Assembly (NCBI RefSeq): GCF_003369795.1
Contig: NZ_CP026730.1
Span: 6,439,001 to 6,503,000 of the forward strand
Source: Streptomyces sp. CB09001
GTDB taxonomy: Bacteria; Actinomycetota; Actinomycetes; Streptomycetales; Streptomycetaceae
DNA: 64,000 nucleotides
Direction of reading: 5' to 3'
Under the pieces are notes generated by a model, which saw only the letters and a list, made by a program, of their open reading frames with translations, did not search any database and had not been told where the DNA came from. Both the position numbers and the translations under genes were made by a program. Each line of letters starts with the position of its first letter. Positions within the stretch are counted from its first letter, which is position 1. Of this stretch, positions 36,268 through 45,182 are shown one piece after another.

Positions 36268-37443
36268 ATGCGCTTCCGGCACCCCGACGGCTCCACCGTC
36301 CACCTCGCCTACTGCACCAACGTGCACCCCGCCGAGACCCTGGACGGCGTCCTCGCCCAGCTCCGCGACCACTGCGAGCCGGTCCGCAAACGCCTCGGCC
36401 GCGACCGCCTCGGCATCGGGCTGTGGCTCGCCCGCGACGCCGCCCACGCCCTGGTCACCGACCCCGCCGCCCTGCGCGGCCTGCGCACCGAACTCGACCG
36501 GCGCGGCCTGGAGGTCGTCACCCTCAACGGCTTCCCCTACGAGGGCTTCGGCGCCGAAGAGGTCAAGTACCGCGTCTACAAGCCGGACTGGGCCGACCCC
36601 GAACGCCTCGAACACACCACCTCCCTGGCCCGTCTCCTCGCCGGACTGCTGCCCGACGACGTCACGGACGGCACCATCTCCACCCTGCCGCTGGCCTGGC
36701 GCACCGCCTACGACGAAACCCGCGCCGACAAGGCACGCGCCGCCCTCGTCACCCTCGCCGAACGCCTCGACGCACTCCAGGAACTGACCGGCCGCTCCAT
36801 CCGCGTCGGCCTGGAACCGGAACCCGGCTGCGTCGTCGAGACCACCCACGACGCCATCGCCCCGCTGACCGCGATAGCCCACGACCGCATCGGCGTCTGC
36901 GTCGACACCTGCCACCTCGCCACCTCCTTCGAAGACCCGCACACCGCCCTGGACGCGCTCACGGCCGCCCGCGTACCCGTCGTCAAGTCCCAGCTGTCCG
37001 CCGCACTGCACGCCGAACGCCCCGCCGACCCCGCGGTCCGCGAAGCCCTCGCCGCCTTCGCCGAGCCACGCTTCCTGCACCAGAGCCGCACCACCACCCC
37101 GTCCGGCGGCCTGCACGGCACCGACGACCTCTACGAGGCCCTCGCGGACGGCGGCCCGCTGCCCGACACCGCGCCCTGGCGCGCCCACTTCCACGTCCCC
37201 CTGCACGCGGCCCCCGCCGCGCCCCTCACCTCCACCCTTCCGGTACTCAAGGCCGCGCTGACCCGGCTCGTCGGCGGCCCGCACCCCCTCACCCGGCACC
37301 TGGAGGTCGAGACCTACACCTGGCAGGCCCTCCCGCCCGAGCTGCGGCCCCGCGCCCGCGCCCAGCTCACCGACGGCATCGCCGCCGAGCTGACCCTCGC
37401 CCGCGACCTGTTGACGGACCTCGGCCTGAAGGAACTGCCATGA
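36268..37443 (+). CDS. eboE: EboE, metabolite traffic protein (TIM-barrel, xylose-isomerase-like)
   Basis: Protein of 391 residues beginning HLAYCTNVHPAETLDGVLAQL, then GLWLARDAAHAL, LEVVTLNGFPYEGFGAEEVKYRVYKPDW, the metal-type Glu in VGLEPEPGCVVETT, IGVCVDTCHLATSFEDP and a long C-terminal part with HFHVPLHA and LEVETYTW. This set is characteristic of EboE. The name 'metabolite traffic protein' comes from proposals about ebo operons in algal plastids and bacteria; the reaction is not established. Start ATG 36268 with GGGGAG upstream; stop overlaps the phosphatase start (ATGA). Confidence 0.85.
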   Translation: MRFRHPDGSTVHLAYCTNVHPAETLDGVLAQLRDHCEPVRKRLGRDRLGIGLWLARDAAHALVTDPAALRGLRTELDRRGLEVVTLNGFPYEGFGAEEVKYRVYKPDWADPERLEHTTSLARLLAGLLPDDVTDGTISTLPLAWRTAYDETRADKARAALVTLAERLDALQELTGRSIRVGLEPEPGCVVETTHDAIAPLTAIAHDRIGVCVDTCHLATSFEDPHTALDALTAARVPVVKSQLSAALHAERPADPAVREALAAFAEPRFLHQSRTTTPSGGLHGTDDLYEALADGGPLPDTAPWRAHFHVPLHAAPAAPLTSTLPVLKAALTRLVGGPHPLTRHLEVETYTWQALPPELRPRARAQLTDGIAAELTLARDLLTDLGLKELP

Positions 37444-38837
37444 CCCGACCCACCCCCTCCGACGGACCGACCCCCCTCCTCGTCCTGGACGTCGTCGGCC
37501 TCACCCCCCGTCTCCTCGACCACATGCCCCACCTCAAGCAGCTCGGCCAGTCCGGCACCCGGGCGCCGCTCGGCACCGTCCTGCCGGCCGTCACCTGCGC
37601 CGCCCAGTCCACCTTCCTGACCGGCACCATGCCCTCCGAGCACGGCATCGTCGGCAACGGCTGGTACTTCCGCGAACTCGGCGACGTCCTGCTGTGGCGC
37701 CAGCACAACGGACTCGTCAGCGGCGACAAACTCTGGGACGCCGCCCGCCGCGCCCACCCCGGCTACACCGTCGCCAACATCTGCTGGTGGTACGCCATGG
37801 GCGCCGACACCGACATCACCGTCACCCCCCGTCCCGTCTACTACGCCGACGGCCGCAAGGAACCCGACTGCTACACCAGGCCCCCGGCCCTGCACGACGA
37901 ACTCACCGACAAGCTCGGCACCTTCCCCCTCTTCCACTTCTGGGGACCCGGCGCCGACCTGGTCTCCAGCCAGTGGATCATCGACGCCACCCGGCACATC
38001 ATGGCCACCCGCCATCCCGACCTGACCCTCTGCTACCTCCCTCACCTCGACTACGACCTGCAGCGCTTCGGCCCCGACGACCCGCGCTCCCTGAAGGCCG
38101 CCGCCGACCTCGACGCGGCGCTGGCCCCGCTGCTCGACGACGCCCGCGCCGAGGGCCGCACCGTCGTCGCGCTGTCCGAGTACGGCATCACCCCCGTCAG
38201 TCGCCCCGTGGACATCAACCGCGCCCTGCGCCGCGCCGGGCTGCTCGAGGTGCACACCCAGGACGGCATGGAGTACCTCGACCCGATGGCCTCCCGCGCC
38301 TTCGCCGTCGCCGACCACCAGGTGGCCCACGTGTACGTGCGCCGCCCCGAGGACCTCGACGCCACCCGGGCCGCCCTGGACGGACTGCCCGGCATCGAGC
38401 AACTCCTCGACGACGAGGGCAAGAAGGCCCAGCACCTCGACCACCCCCGCGCCGGCGAACTGGTCGCCCTCGCGGAGCCGGACGCCTGGTTCACGTACTA
38501 CTACTGGCTCGACGACGACCGCGCGCCCGACTTCGCGCAGCTCGTCGAGATCCACCGCAAACCCGGCTACGACCCGGTCGAACTGTTCATGGATCCGCTC
38601 GACCCCTACGTCAAGGTCAAGGCGGCCGGCGCCCTGGCCCGCAAGAAGCTCGGCATGCGCTACCGCATGGCGGTCGTGCCCCTGGACGCCTCACCTATTC
38701 GAGGCAGCCACGGCCGCCTCCCCGCGAGCGACGACGACGGTCCGCTCCTCATCTGCTCCACCCCCCGCGCTGTCGGAGACCGCGTCGCGGCGACCGACGT
38801 GAAACAACTCCTGCTCCGGCTGGCCGGACTCGGTTGA
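37440..38837 (+). CDS. Alkaline-phosphatase-superfamily nucleotide pyrophosphatase/phosphodiesterase (EboF-like)
   Basis: Metalloenzyme of 465 residues that would hydrolyse a phosphate mono- or diester. The first metal Asp is in LVLDVVGLT (about residue 17), the nucleophile Thr in PAVTCAAQSTFLTG, and later metal ligands are in YLPHLDYDLQRFG, ALSEYGITPV and AVADHQVAHVYV. No signal peptide is visible, so it appears cytoplasmic. It corresponds to the phosphatase that ends ebo operons (EboF) and could release a phosphate or nucleotide from a prenylated product. It is the last coupled gene of the cluster. Confidence 0.85.
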   Translation: MTRPTPSDGPTPLLVLDVVGLTPRLLDHMPHLKQLGQSGTRAPLGTVLPAVTCAAQSTFLTGTMPSEHGIVGNGWYFRELGDVLLWRQHNGLVSGDKLWDAARRAHPGYTVANICWWYAMGADTDITVTPRPVYYADGRKEPDCYTRPPALHDELTDKLGTFPLFHFWGPGADLVSSQWIIDATRHIMATRHPDLTLCYLPHLDYDLQRFGPDDPRSLKAAADLDAALAPLLDDARAEGRTVVALSEYGITPVSRPVDINRALRRAGLLEVHTQDGMEYLDPMASRAFAVADHQVAHVYVRRPEDLDATRAALDGLPGIEQLLDDEGKKAQHLDHPRAGELVALAEPDAWFTYYYWLDDDRAPDFAQLVEIHRKPGYDPVELFMDPLDPYVKVKAAGALARKKLGMRYRMAVVPLDASPIRGSHGRLPASDDDGPLLICSTPRAVGDRVAATDVKQLLLRLAGLG

Positions 38838-38950
38838 CGCACCACCCGGTACGCCCGCCGAATTCCGACTACTGAGAGTGAAACACACGGCACTGACAAC
38901 GGCCCGCCCGAGCCGCATCGGCGCAGGCCACGACCCAGAAGGCAGGCACC

Positions 38951-40165
38951 GTGACCCCGTTCACCGACCCCTCCCGCACCGACATGGGTACCGACCCGGC
39001 CACCGACGGCCCGGGCGAGGCCCTGCGCCGCTCGCTCGGCGTGAATCGGCGCCGCTTCCTCAGTACCTGCACCGCCGTGGCGGCCGGAGCCGTCGCGGCC
39101 CCCGTCCTCGGCGCCTCCCCGGCCCTCGCCCACGACCGGGACAGAGACCACGACCACGGACACGGGCACGGCCATGGACACGGGCAGATCCTCGTCCCGG
39201 CGGACAAGCGCGGCATCATCCTCTACACCGTCCGCGACGCCACCGCCCGCGACCCCCTCGCCTCCGACCTGCCCTCCGGCTTCCGCGAGGTCTTCAAGCA
39301 GCTGTCCCGCCACGGCTACCGCCAGGTGGAGTTCGCCGGATACAACCAGCACGCCAACGCGCCCGGCGGGGCCAGCCTGGAATCCGTCCAGGGCGCCCGG
39401 CTGCTGCGCTCCTGGCTCGACGACTACGGTTTGCGCGCCCAGGGCAACCACGGCTTCATCCCGTCCTCCTGGCCGCTGACCGCGGCGGACAAGGACACCT
39501 TCAAGAAGCACCTGGAGATCGCCAACATCCTCGGCATGGACCACATGGGCACCGGCGGCGACCCCACCGGCAGCTCCTACCGCGCCGACTGGGACGTGGC
39601 CGCCGACAAGTGGAACGCCCTCGGCGCGATCGCCCACCGGGAGGGCATCAAGCTCTACACCCACAACCACGACAGCGCCTACGGCTTCCTGCTCGACGGC
39701 GGCCCGCTGGACGACCAGGGCCGGCCGACCCGCAGTTCGGGCATCCGGAAGCTGGAGTACTTCCTCAAGGTCACCGACCCGCGGGTCGTCTGGCTGGAGA
39801 TGGACATCTTCTGGGCGCACGTCGCCCAGTACAAGTTCCACGAGTACACCGCCCACGACGGCACCACCCGGAAGAACGTCTTCGACCCGGCCGGCCTGGT
39901 CGTCCGCAACAACCGGCGCTACCCGCTCTTCCACGCCAAGGACGGCGTGGTCAGCACGACCAACGGCATGGGCTACGACATGGTGCCGTTCGGGACCGGA
40001 GTCATCGACTACACGACGTTCTTCTCCCGGGTCGGACAGCGCAACTACCACAACCCGATGATCGAGGACGACAACTCCCCGAGCGCCACCGATCCCTCGC
40101 AGTCGCTGCGGGAGGCCAAGATCAGCTACGACAACCTGGCCGCCCTGCGCAAGCGGCGCCACTGA
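38951..40165 (+). CDS. Tat-exported sugar phosphate isomerase/epimerase-like protein with His-rich segment
   Basis: Protein of 404 residues. The twin-arginine signal (NRRRFLSTCTAVAAGAVAAPVLG) sends it out folded. After the cleavage region comes a metal-binding-looking HDRDRDHDHGHGHGHGHG stretch, then a TIM barrel of the xylose-isomerase-like class (GYRQVEFAGYNQHAN, MDHMGTGGDPTGS, IKLYTHNHDSAYGF, VVWLEMDIFWAHV, LFHAKDGV). GTG 38951 is the chosen start; ATG 38984 is an alternative that keeps the Tat signal. It lies 113 bases after the Ebo-like cluster and may act on a related extracellular substrate. A strong hairpin ends the unit. Confidence 0.87.
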   Translation: MTPFTDPSRTDMGTDPATDGPGEALRRSLGVNRRRFLSTCTAVAAGAVAAPVLGASPALAHDRDRDHDHGHGHGHGHGQILVPADKRGIILYTVRDATARDPLASDLPSGFREVFKQLSRHGYRQVEFAGYNQHANAPGGASLESVQGARLLRSWLDDYGLRAQGNHGFIPSSWPLTAADKDTFKKHLEIANILGMDHMGTGGDPTGSSYRADWDVAADKWNALGAIAHREGIKLYTHNHDSAYGFLLDGGPLDDQGRPTRSSGIRKLEYFLKVTDPRVVWLEMDIFWAHVAQYKFHEYTAHDGTTRKNVFDPAGLVVRNNRRYPLFHAKDGVVSTTNGMGYDMVPFGTGVIDYTTFFSRVGQRNYHNPMIEDDNSPSATDPSQSLREAKISYDNLAALRKRRH

Positions 40166-40171
40166 CCAGGA

Positions 40172-40224
40172 GCACAGACCGGGCGGCCCCTCCCGCGTGC
40201 TGGGAGGGGCCGCCCGGTCCGTGC
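40172..40224. terminator. Strong bidirectional hairpin between converging genes
   Basis: ACCGGGCGGCCCCTCCC (40178-40194) pairs perfectly with 40202-40218 over 17 bp, loop of seven bases; one more pair, a mismatch and four further pairs extend it to 40172-40224. It can serve both the Tat isomerase gene and the OFA gene converging on it. Confidence 0.9.
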
Positions 40225-40242
40225 GAAGAAGCCTCCGTCAGG

Positions 40243-41622
40243 TCATCCCTCACCCAGCGGCTGGGGATTCGGAGTGACGCGCTTGCCCTTGGAGCGTCCC
40301 GGCGGTTGCAGGAACAGCGCCACGAACCCGGCGAAGATCGAGATGCTGCCCGCCAGGCTGAAGGCACCGTTGTAGCCCCAGACGCCGACGACCACGGAAC
40401 CCATGCCCGCGCCGAGACCGGAGACGAGCTTGGAGCTGTAGACCATCCCGTAGTTGGTGGCGTTGTTGTTCTCTCCGAAGTAGTCCGCCGTCAGCGCCGC
40501 GAACATCGGGAAGATGGCACCGCCGCCGAACCCGGAGACGGCGGAGAAGAGCAGGAACAACGGCAGGTTCTTGATCTCGGCCGACCAGATGATGCCGAAC
40601 TGGGCGAGGCCCAGGATCGCGCACACGTAGAGCAGGCACTGCTTGCGGCCGTAGAGGTCGGAGAGCCAGCCGATGACGCCGCGCCCGGTGCCGTTGACGA
40701 TCGCCTTGAGCGACATCGCGGCCGCCACGATCCCGGCCGCGAAGCCCGCCTCCTCGCCGATGTCGACCTGGAAGGCGATGCCGAAGATGTTCACGCCGGA
40801 GGTGCAGGCGAGACAGAACCACATCAGCGCCACCCGGCCGGTCCGCCAGGCCTCCATCGGGGAGTACTGCTTGACGGCCGGGGGGTTCTTCTCCAGCGAA
40901 CGCCGGGCCCGCGGGTCGGCCGGCGGGTTCAGCGGGTCGACGGCGGCCGGCCACCAGTTCTTCGGCGGGTCCCGGAAGTAGAACCCGGCGACCGCCACCA
41001 TGGCGGCGAGCAGGACACCGGCCGAGACCAGCACCCAGCGGAAGTTGGAGGTGTCCATGTAGCCGTGGAAGATGAAGACGAACGGCACCGAGCCGTAGGC
41101 GAAACCGCCGTTGACGAAGCCGGTCTTCCCGCCCCGGCGCTCCGGGTACCACTTGCCGACCATGTTGACGCAGGTCGCGTACACCATGCCGGCACCCATG
41201 CCGCTGAACACGCCGAAGCCGATGAAGGCGAGCGAGACATGTGGCGCGAACGCCAGCGACAGATAGCCCAGCAGCGTGCCGGCCGATCCCAGCATCATCG
41301 CCCAGCGCGCCGGCAGCCTGCCGCTCTCCCGCAGCCGTCCCGCCGGAAACGCGACCGCGGCCTGGCAGAACACCCAGGCGGTCATCATCCAGTAGATGCT
41401 GCCGCTGGACCAGTGGTGGGCCTCGTGCAGCGTGTCCTCGGCGGACGCGAACGCGTACTCGGCGGAGGAGATGCCCATCATCCCGATCCAGGGCAGGATC
41501 ACCATCCACTTGCGCTTGCGCCCCATGATGTCGATGTCGGACTCGCCCACGCGATAGACGCGTCCGTTCCTGTCGGTCACCTCCTGGTAGGCGGCGACCC
41601 GTGTGACATCGGTGGTTGTCAT
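40243..41622 (-). CDS. OFA-family MFS transporter, oxalate:formate antiporter-like
   Basis: Inner-membrane carrier of 459 residues with about 12 helices, closest in feel to OxlT-like OFA proteins: helix-1 region WMVILPWIGMMGISSAEYAFASAEDTL, FGVFSGMGAGMVYATCVNMVGKWYPERRG (the conserved OFA loop before helix 5), FVNGGFAYGSVPF, and GGGAIFPMFAALTADYFGENNNATNYGMVYSSK. ATG 41622. It has a cytosolic N-terminal extension of about 35 residues. Together with frc and oxc, whose operon ends 123 bases upstream, it should import oxalate and release formate, or import oxalate alone. It is separated from that operon by a terminator hairpin. Confidence 0.87.
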   Translation of the reverse strand: MTTTDVTRVAAYQEVTDRNGRVYRVGESDIDIMGRKRKWMVILPWIGMMGISSAEYAFASAEDTLHEAHHWSSGSIYWMMTAWVFCQAAVAFPAGRLRESGRLPARWAMMLGSAGTLLGYLSLAFAPHVSLAFIGFGVFSGMGAGMVYATCVNMVGKWYPERRGGKTGFVNGGFAYGSVPFVFIFHGYMDTSNFRWVLVSAGVLLAAMVAVAGFYFRDPPKNWWPAAVDPLNPPADPRARRSLEKNPPAVKQYSPMEAWRTGRVALMWFCLACTSGVNIFGIAFQVDIGEEAGFAAGIVAAAMSLKAIVNGTGRGVIGWLSDLYGRKQCLLYVCAILGLAQFGIIWSAEIKNLPLFLLFSAVSGFGGGAIFPMFAALTADYFGENNNATNYGMVYSSKLVSGLGAGMGSVVVGVWGYNGAFSLAGSISIFAGFVALFLQPPGRSKGKRVTPNPQPLGEG

Positions 41623-41698
41623 GTCGTTTGCACCCCTAGCGTCGAAAGTTCTGGCCAGCGCCCCCTGTCCAATGCCTTTCGTGCGCGCGCGGGTCCCC

Positions 41699-41732
41699 GG
41701 GGCCGGCCGACGCGCACCCGTCGGCCGGCCCC
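41699..41732. terminator. 14-bp hairpin ending the oxc-frc-ligase operon
   Basis: GGGGCCGGCCGACG (41699-41712) and CGTCGGCCGGCCCC (41719-41732) form a perfect stem with a six-base loop, 14 bases past the ligase stop. The promoter of the downstream OFA gene must lie in 41623-41698; I see no copy of the GntR motif there. Confidence 0.85.
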
Positions 41733-41745
41733 TCGCCGTCTCACG

Positions 41746-43893
41746 TCATGAACCGCCCCCCAACAACCCCGCGGCCCGCGCCCACCGGTACTTCGCGCCC
41801 AGCACGGCCACCGGCTTCTCGGTCGTGTACGGGTACGCCACGACGCCGCGCTCGAAGAGGTACTGGCACGCCTCCTCCACCTCCACGTCGCCCGCGAGGG
41901 AGGCCACCACGGGCTTCTCGATGCCGCGCTCGCGGAACTCGGCCACCACGCGCGCGGTGAGTTCGGCGAACACCATGGGAGGCGTGACGATGGTGTGCCA
42001 GTAGCCGAGGACGAGCGCGTGGATGCGGGGGTCCTCCAGGCCCAGCCGGATCGTCGCCTCGTACGTCGACGGCGGCTCGCCCCCGGTGATGTCCACCGGG
42101 TTGCCCGCCGCGCCGAAGGGCGGGATGAAGGCGCGGAACGCCGTGTCCAGGTCGGGCGGTATCTCCATCAGCGACAGCCCGTTGTCGGTCACCGCGTCGG
42201 AGAGCAGCACACCGCTGCCGCCGGCGCCCGTGATGATGACCACGTTGTCGCCCTGCGGAGCGGGAAGCACCGGCAACGCGCGCGCGTACTCCAGCATCTC
42301 GTTCAGCCCCGGCGCGCGGATCACGCCGGCCTGTCGCAGGATGTCGTCGTACACGGCGTCGTCCCCGGCGAGTGCCCCGGTGTGCGACCCGGCCGCCTTG
42401 GCGCCCGCCGCCGTACGGCCCGCCTTGAGCACCACGACCGGTTTCCTCGGCACGGTCGCCCGCGCGGCCTCGACGAAGGCGCGGCCGTCCTTGAGGTCCT
42501 CCAGATGCATGGCGATGCAGTCGGTGTGCGGGTCCTCGCCGAACCAGGTCAGCAGGTCGTCCTCGTCCAGGTCCGACTTGTTGCCCAGGCCCACGATCGC
42601 CGACACGCCGGTCTTCGTCGTCCGCGCGAAGCCCAGGATGGCCATGCCGATGCCGCCCGACTGCGAGGTCAGCGCGACACCGCCCTTGACGTCGTAGGGC
42701 GTGCAGAACGTGGCGCACAGGTCCTGCCAGGTCGAGTAGTAGCCGTAGATGTTCGGGCCCAGCAGCCGGATGCCGTGCCGTTCGGCGACCGCCACGATCT
42801 CGTCCTGGAGTGCCTGTTCGCCGGTCTCGGCGAAGCCGGAGGGGATGAGGACGGCGTTGGGGATCCGCTTGCGCCCCACCTCCTCCAGGGCCGCCGCCAC
42901 GAACCGCGCGGGGATCGCGAAGACCGCCACATCCACCTCACCGGGAACGTCGGTGACACTCTTGTACGCCTTGCGGCCCAAGATGTCATCGGCCCTGGGG
43001 TTCACCGGGTGGATCTCGCCCGCGAAGCCGCCGTCGACGAGGTTGCGCATCACGGAGTTGCCGATCTTCCCCGGCTCGCCCGACGCGCCGATCACCGCGA
43101 CCGACGCGGGCTGCATCAGGCGGCGCATCGAGGTGAGGATCTCCTCGCGCGTGTACCGGCGCCGCTCCTTCGGCTTGTCGGTAGCCAGGATCACCCTGAT
43201 GTCGGCGGCGACCGCACCCTCGGGCGTGGCGATCACCGGGTTCAGGTCCACCTCGGCGATCTCCGGGAAGTCGGCGACCAGCTCGGAGACCCGGCGGATC
43301 TGCTCCGCCACCGCCCACCGGTCCACCCCGGCCCGCCCGCGCACCCCGCGCAGCACCTCGGCCGCCCGGATCGAGTCCAGCATGGACAGTGCCTCGTCGG
43401 CGTCCACGGGGGCGAGCCGGAAGGTGACGTCCTTCAGCACCTCGACCAGCACCCCGCCCAGTCCGAACGCCACCACCTTGCCGAACGTCGGGTCGGTGAC
43501 CGCCCCGACGATGACCTCCTGCCCCTGCGGCGCCAGCTCCTGGATCTGCACGCCCTCGATCCGCGCGGAGGCGTCGTACGCGCGCGCGTTGTCGACGATC
43601 CGGCAGAACGCCGCCCGCACGTCCGCCGCGCCCTCGACCCCCACGACCACACCGCCGGCGTCGGTCTTGTGCAGGATGTCCGGCGAGACGATCTTCATCA
43701 CCACCGGTCCGCCGAAGCGTGCCGCGCACGCCACCGCCTCGTCGACGTCCCGCGCCAGCTCCTCACCCGGTACGGCGATCCCGTAGGCGTCCGCGAGCAC
43801 CTTGCCCTCCGGTGCGGTGAGCGCGGTGCGCCCCTCGGCCCGCACGGCGTCCAGGAGCCCGCGCACCCGCGTCAGACGGTCCTCGGCCATCAC
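41746..43893 (-). CDS. NDP-forming acyl-CoA synthetase (acetate--CoA ligase family), ATP-grasp first
   Basis: Makes or uses an acyl-CoA with ATP or ADP through a phosphohistidine. The 715 residues run ATP-grasp (about 1-235: PVVMKIVSPDILHKTDAGGVVVGV, EVDLNPVIAT), CoA-binding Rossmann domain (about 260-395: PASVAVIGASGEPGKIGNSV, LGPNIYGYYSTWQ) and ligase domain (about 400-560: LTSQSGGIGMAIL; phosphohistidine segment AAGSHTGALAGDD). The order is the reverse of the more usual CoA-binding-first enzymes. GTG 43893 or ATG 43890 is the start, directly after the frc stop. In an oxalate operon it could activate oxalate or salvage formyl/acetyl-CoA; the acid is unknown. Confidence 0.85.
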   Translation of the reverse strand: MMAEDRLTRVRGLLDAVRAEGRTALTAPEGKVLADAYGIAVPGEELARDVDEAVACAARFGGPVVMKIVSPDILHKTDAGGVVVGVEGAADVRAAFCRIVDNARAYDASARIEGVQIQELAPQGQEVIVGAVTDPTFGKVVAFGLGGVLVEVLKDVTFRLAPVDADEALSMLDSIRAAEVLRGVRGRAGVDRWAVAEQIRRVSELVADFPEIAEVDLNPVIATPEGAVAADIRVILATDKPKERRRYTREEILTSMRRLMQPASVAVIGASGEPGKIGNSVMRNLVDGGFAGEIHPVNPRADDILGRKAYKSVTDVPGEVDVAVFAIPARFVAAALEEVGRKRIPNAVLIPSGFAETGEQALQDEIVAVAERHGIRLLGPNIYGYYSTWQDLCATFCTPYDVKGGVALTSQSGGIGMAILGFARTTKTGVSAIVGLGNKSDLDEDDLLTWFGEDPHTDCIAMHLEDLKDGRAFVEAARATVPRKPVVVLKAGRTAAGAKAAGSHTGALAGDDAVYDDILRQAGVIRAPGLNEMLEYARALPVLPAPQGDNVVIITGAGGSGVLLSDAVTDNGLSLMEIPPDLDTAFRAFIPPFGAAGNPVDITGGEPPSTYEATIRLGLEDPRIHALVLGYWHTIVTPPMVFAELTARVVAEFRERGIEKPVVASLAGDVEVEEACQYLFERGVVAYPYTTEKPVAVLGAKYRWARAAGLLGGGS

Positions 43894-43894
43894 G

Positions 43895-45172
43895 TCAGAT
43901 CACCCCGCTCGACTTGAGCAGCCGCAGTTCCTCGTCGCCGAGGCCCAGCTCGCCGACGTAGACCTCTTCGTTGTGCTCGCCGAGCAGCGGTGAACTGGTC
44001 ACCTGTACGGGGGAGTCGGAGAGCTTCAGCGGGCTGCCGACGGTCACGAACTCGCCGCGTTCGGGGTGGGGCACGGTGACGACCATCTCGTTGGCGACCA
44101 GCGAGTCGTCCTCGATGATCTCCTTCGTGGACAGGATCGGCCCGCACGGGATGTTGTGGGCGTTGAGCCGCTCCAGCACCTCCCACTTGGGCAGGGTGGA
44201 CGACCACTCCTCGATCAGCTGGAACATCTTGTTCAGCTTCGGCAGCCGGGCCCGCGGGGTCGCCCACTCGGGGTCGTCCGCCAGCTCGGGCCGGCCGATC
44301 AGCTCACTGAGCGGCTGCCAGCCGACCGGCTGGACGATGACGTACACGTAGTCGTTGGGGCCGCCCGGGGCGCACTTGACCGCCCACCCCGGCTGCCCGC
44401 CGCCGGACGCGTTGCCGGACCTGGGAACCTCGTCGCCGAAGTCCTCGTTGGGATATTCGGCGAGTGGACCATGGCTCAGGCGCTGCTGGTCGCGCAGCTT
44501 CACCCGGCAGAGGTTGAGCACCGCGTGCTGCATGGCCACGTTCACCCGCTGACCACGTCCGGTGTGCTCCCGCTGGTAGAGCGCGGCGAGGATGCCCGCC
44601 ACGACGTGGACGCCCGTGCCCGAGTCCCCGATCTGGGCCCCCGTCGCCAGCGGCGGCCCGTCCTCGAAACCGGTGGTGGACATCGATCCGCCCATGGCCT
44701 GCGCGACGACCTCGTACGCCTTGAAGGCGGTGTACGGGCCCTCGCCGAACCCCTTGATGGAGGCATAGACGATCCGTGGATTGATCTCCTTGATGCGGTC
44801 CCAGGTGAAGCCCATCCGGTCCACCGCGCCCGGTCCGAAGTTCTCGACCATGACGTCCGAGCGCCGGATCAGCTCGGTGAGGATCTCCTTGCCGCGCTCG
44901 GTCTTGGTGTTGAGGGTGATGCTCCGCTTGTTGCAGTTGAGCATCGTGAAGTAGAGGGAGTCGACGTCCGGCAGATCGCGGAGCTGCCCCCGTGTGATGT
45001 CACCGTGCGGCGCCTCGAGCTTCACGACGTCGGCGCCGAGCCAGGCGAGCAGCTGGGTCGCCGAGGGCCCGGACTGCACGTGCGTCATGTCCAGGACCCG
45101 GATGCCCTCAAGAGCCTTCGCAGGCGTTCCGGTCGTGCCTGTCGTTCCGGTCGTGCCAGTCGTGCCTGTCAT
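43895..45172 (-). CDS. frc: Formyl-CoA:oxalate CoA-transferase
   Basis: Class III CoA-transferase that moves CoA from formyl-CoA to oxalate. The protein has 425 residues. The catalytic Asp183 lies in QIGDSGTGVHVVAGILAAL, and the glycine-rich active-site loop in SGNASGGGQPGW, which in Frc closes over the intermediate; these are the best marks separating oxalate enzymes from CaiB-type ones. LNCNKRSITLNTKTERGKE and VENFGPGAVDRMG are also typical. The N-terminus carries TGT repeats encoded by 9-bp DNA repeats. I start at ATG 45172; GAGGTG upstream is the ribosome site. It lies ten bases after the oxc stop, in the same operon. Confidence 0.9.
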   Translation of the reverse strand: MTGTTGTTGTTGTTGTPAKALEGIRVLDMTHVQSGPSATQLLAWLGADVVKLEAPHGDITRGQLRDLPDVDSLYFTMLNCNKRSITLNTKTERGKEILTELIRRSDVMVENFGPGAVDRMGFTWDRIKEINPRIVYASIKGFGEGPYTAFKAYEVVAQAMGGSMSTTGFEDGPPLATGAQIGDSGTGVHVVAGILAALYQREHTGRGQRVNVAMQHAVLNLCRVKLRDQQRLSHGPLAEYPNEDFGDEVPRSGNASGGGQPGWAVKCAPGGPNDYVYVIVQPVGWQPLSELIGRPELADDPEWATPRARLPKLNKMFQLIEEWSSTLPKWEVLERLNAHNIPCGPILSTKEIIEDDSLVANEMVVTVPHPERGEFVTVGSPLKLSDSPVQVTSSPLLGEHNEEVYVGELGLGDEELRLLKSSGVI

Positions 45173-45182
45173 GGGGGGCACC

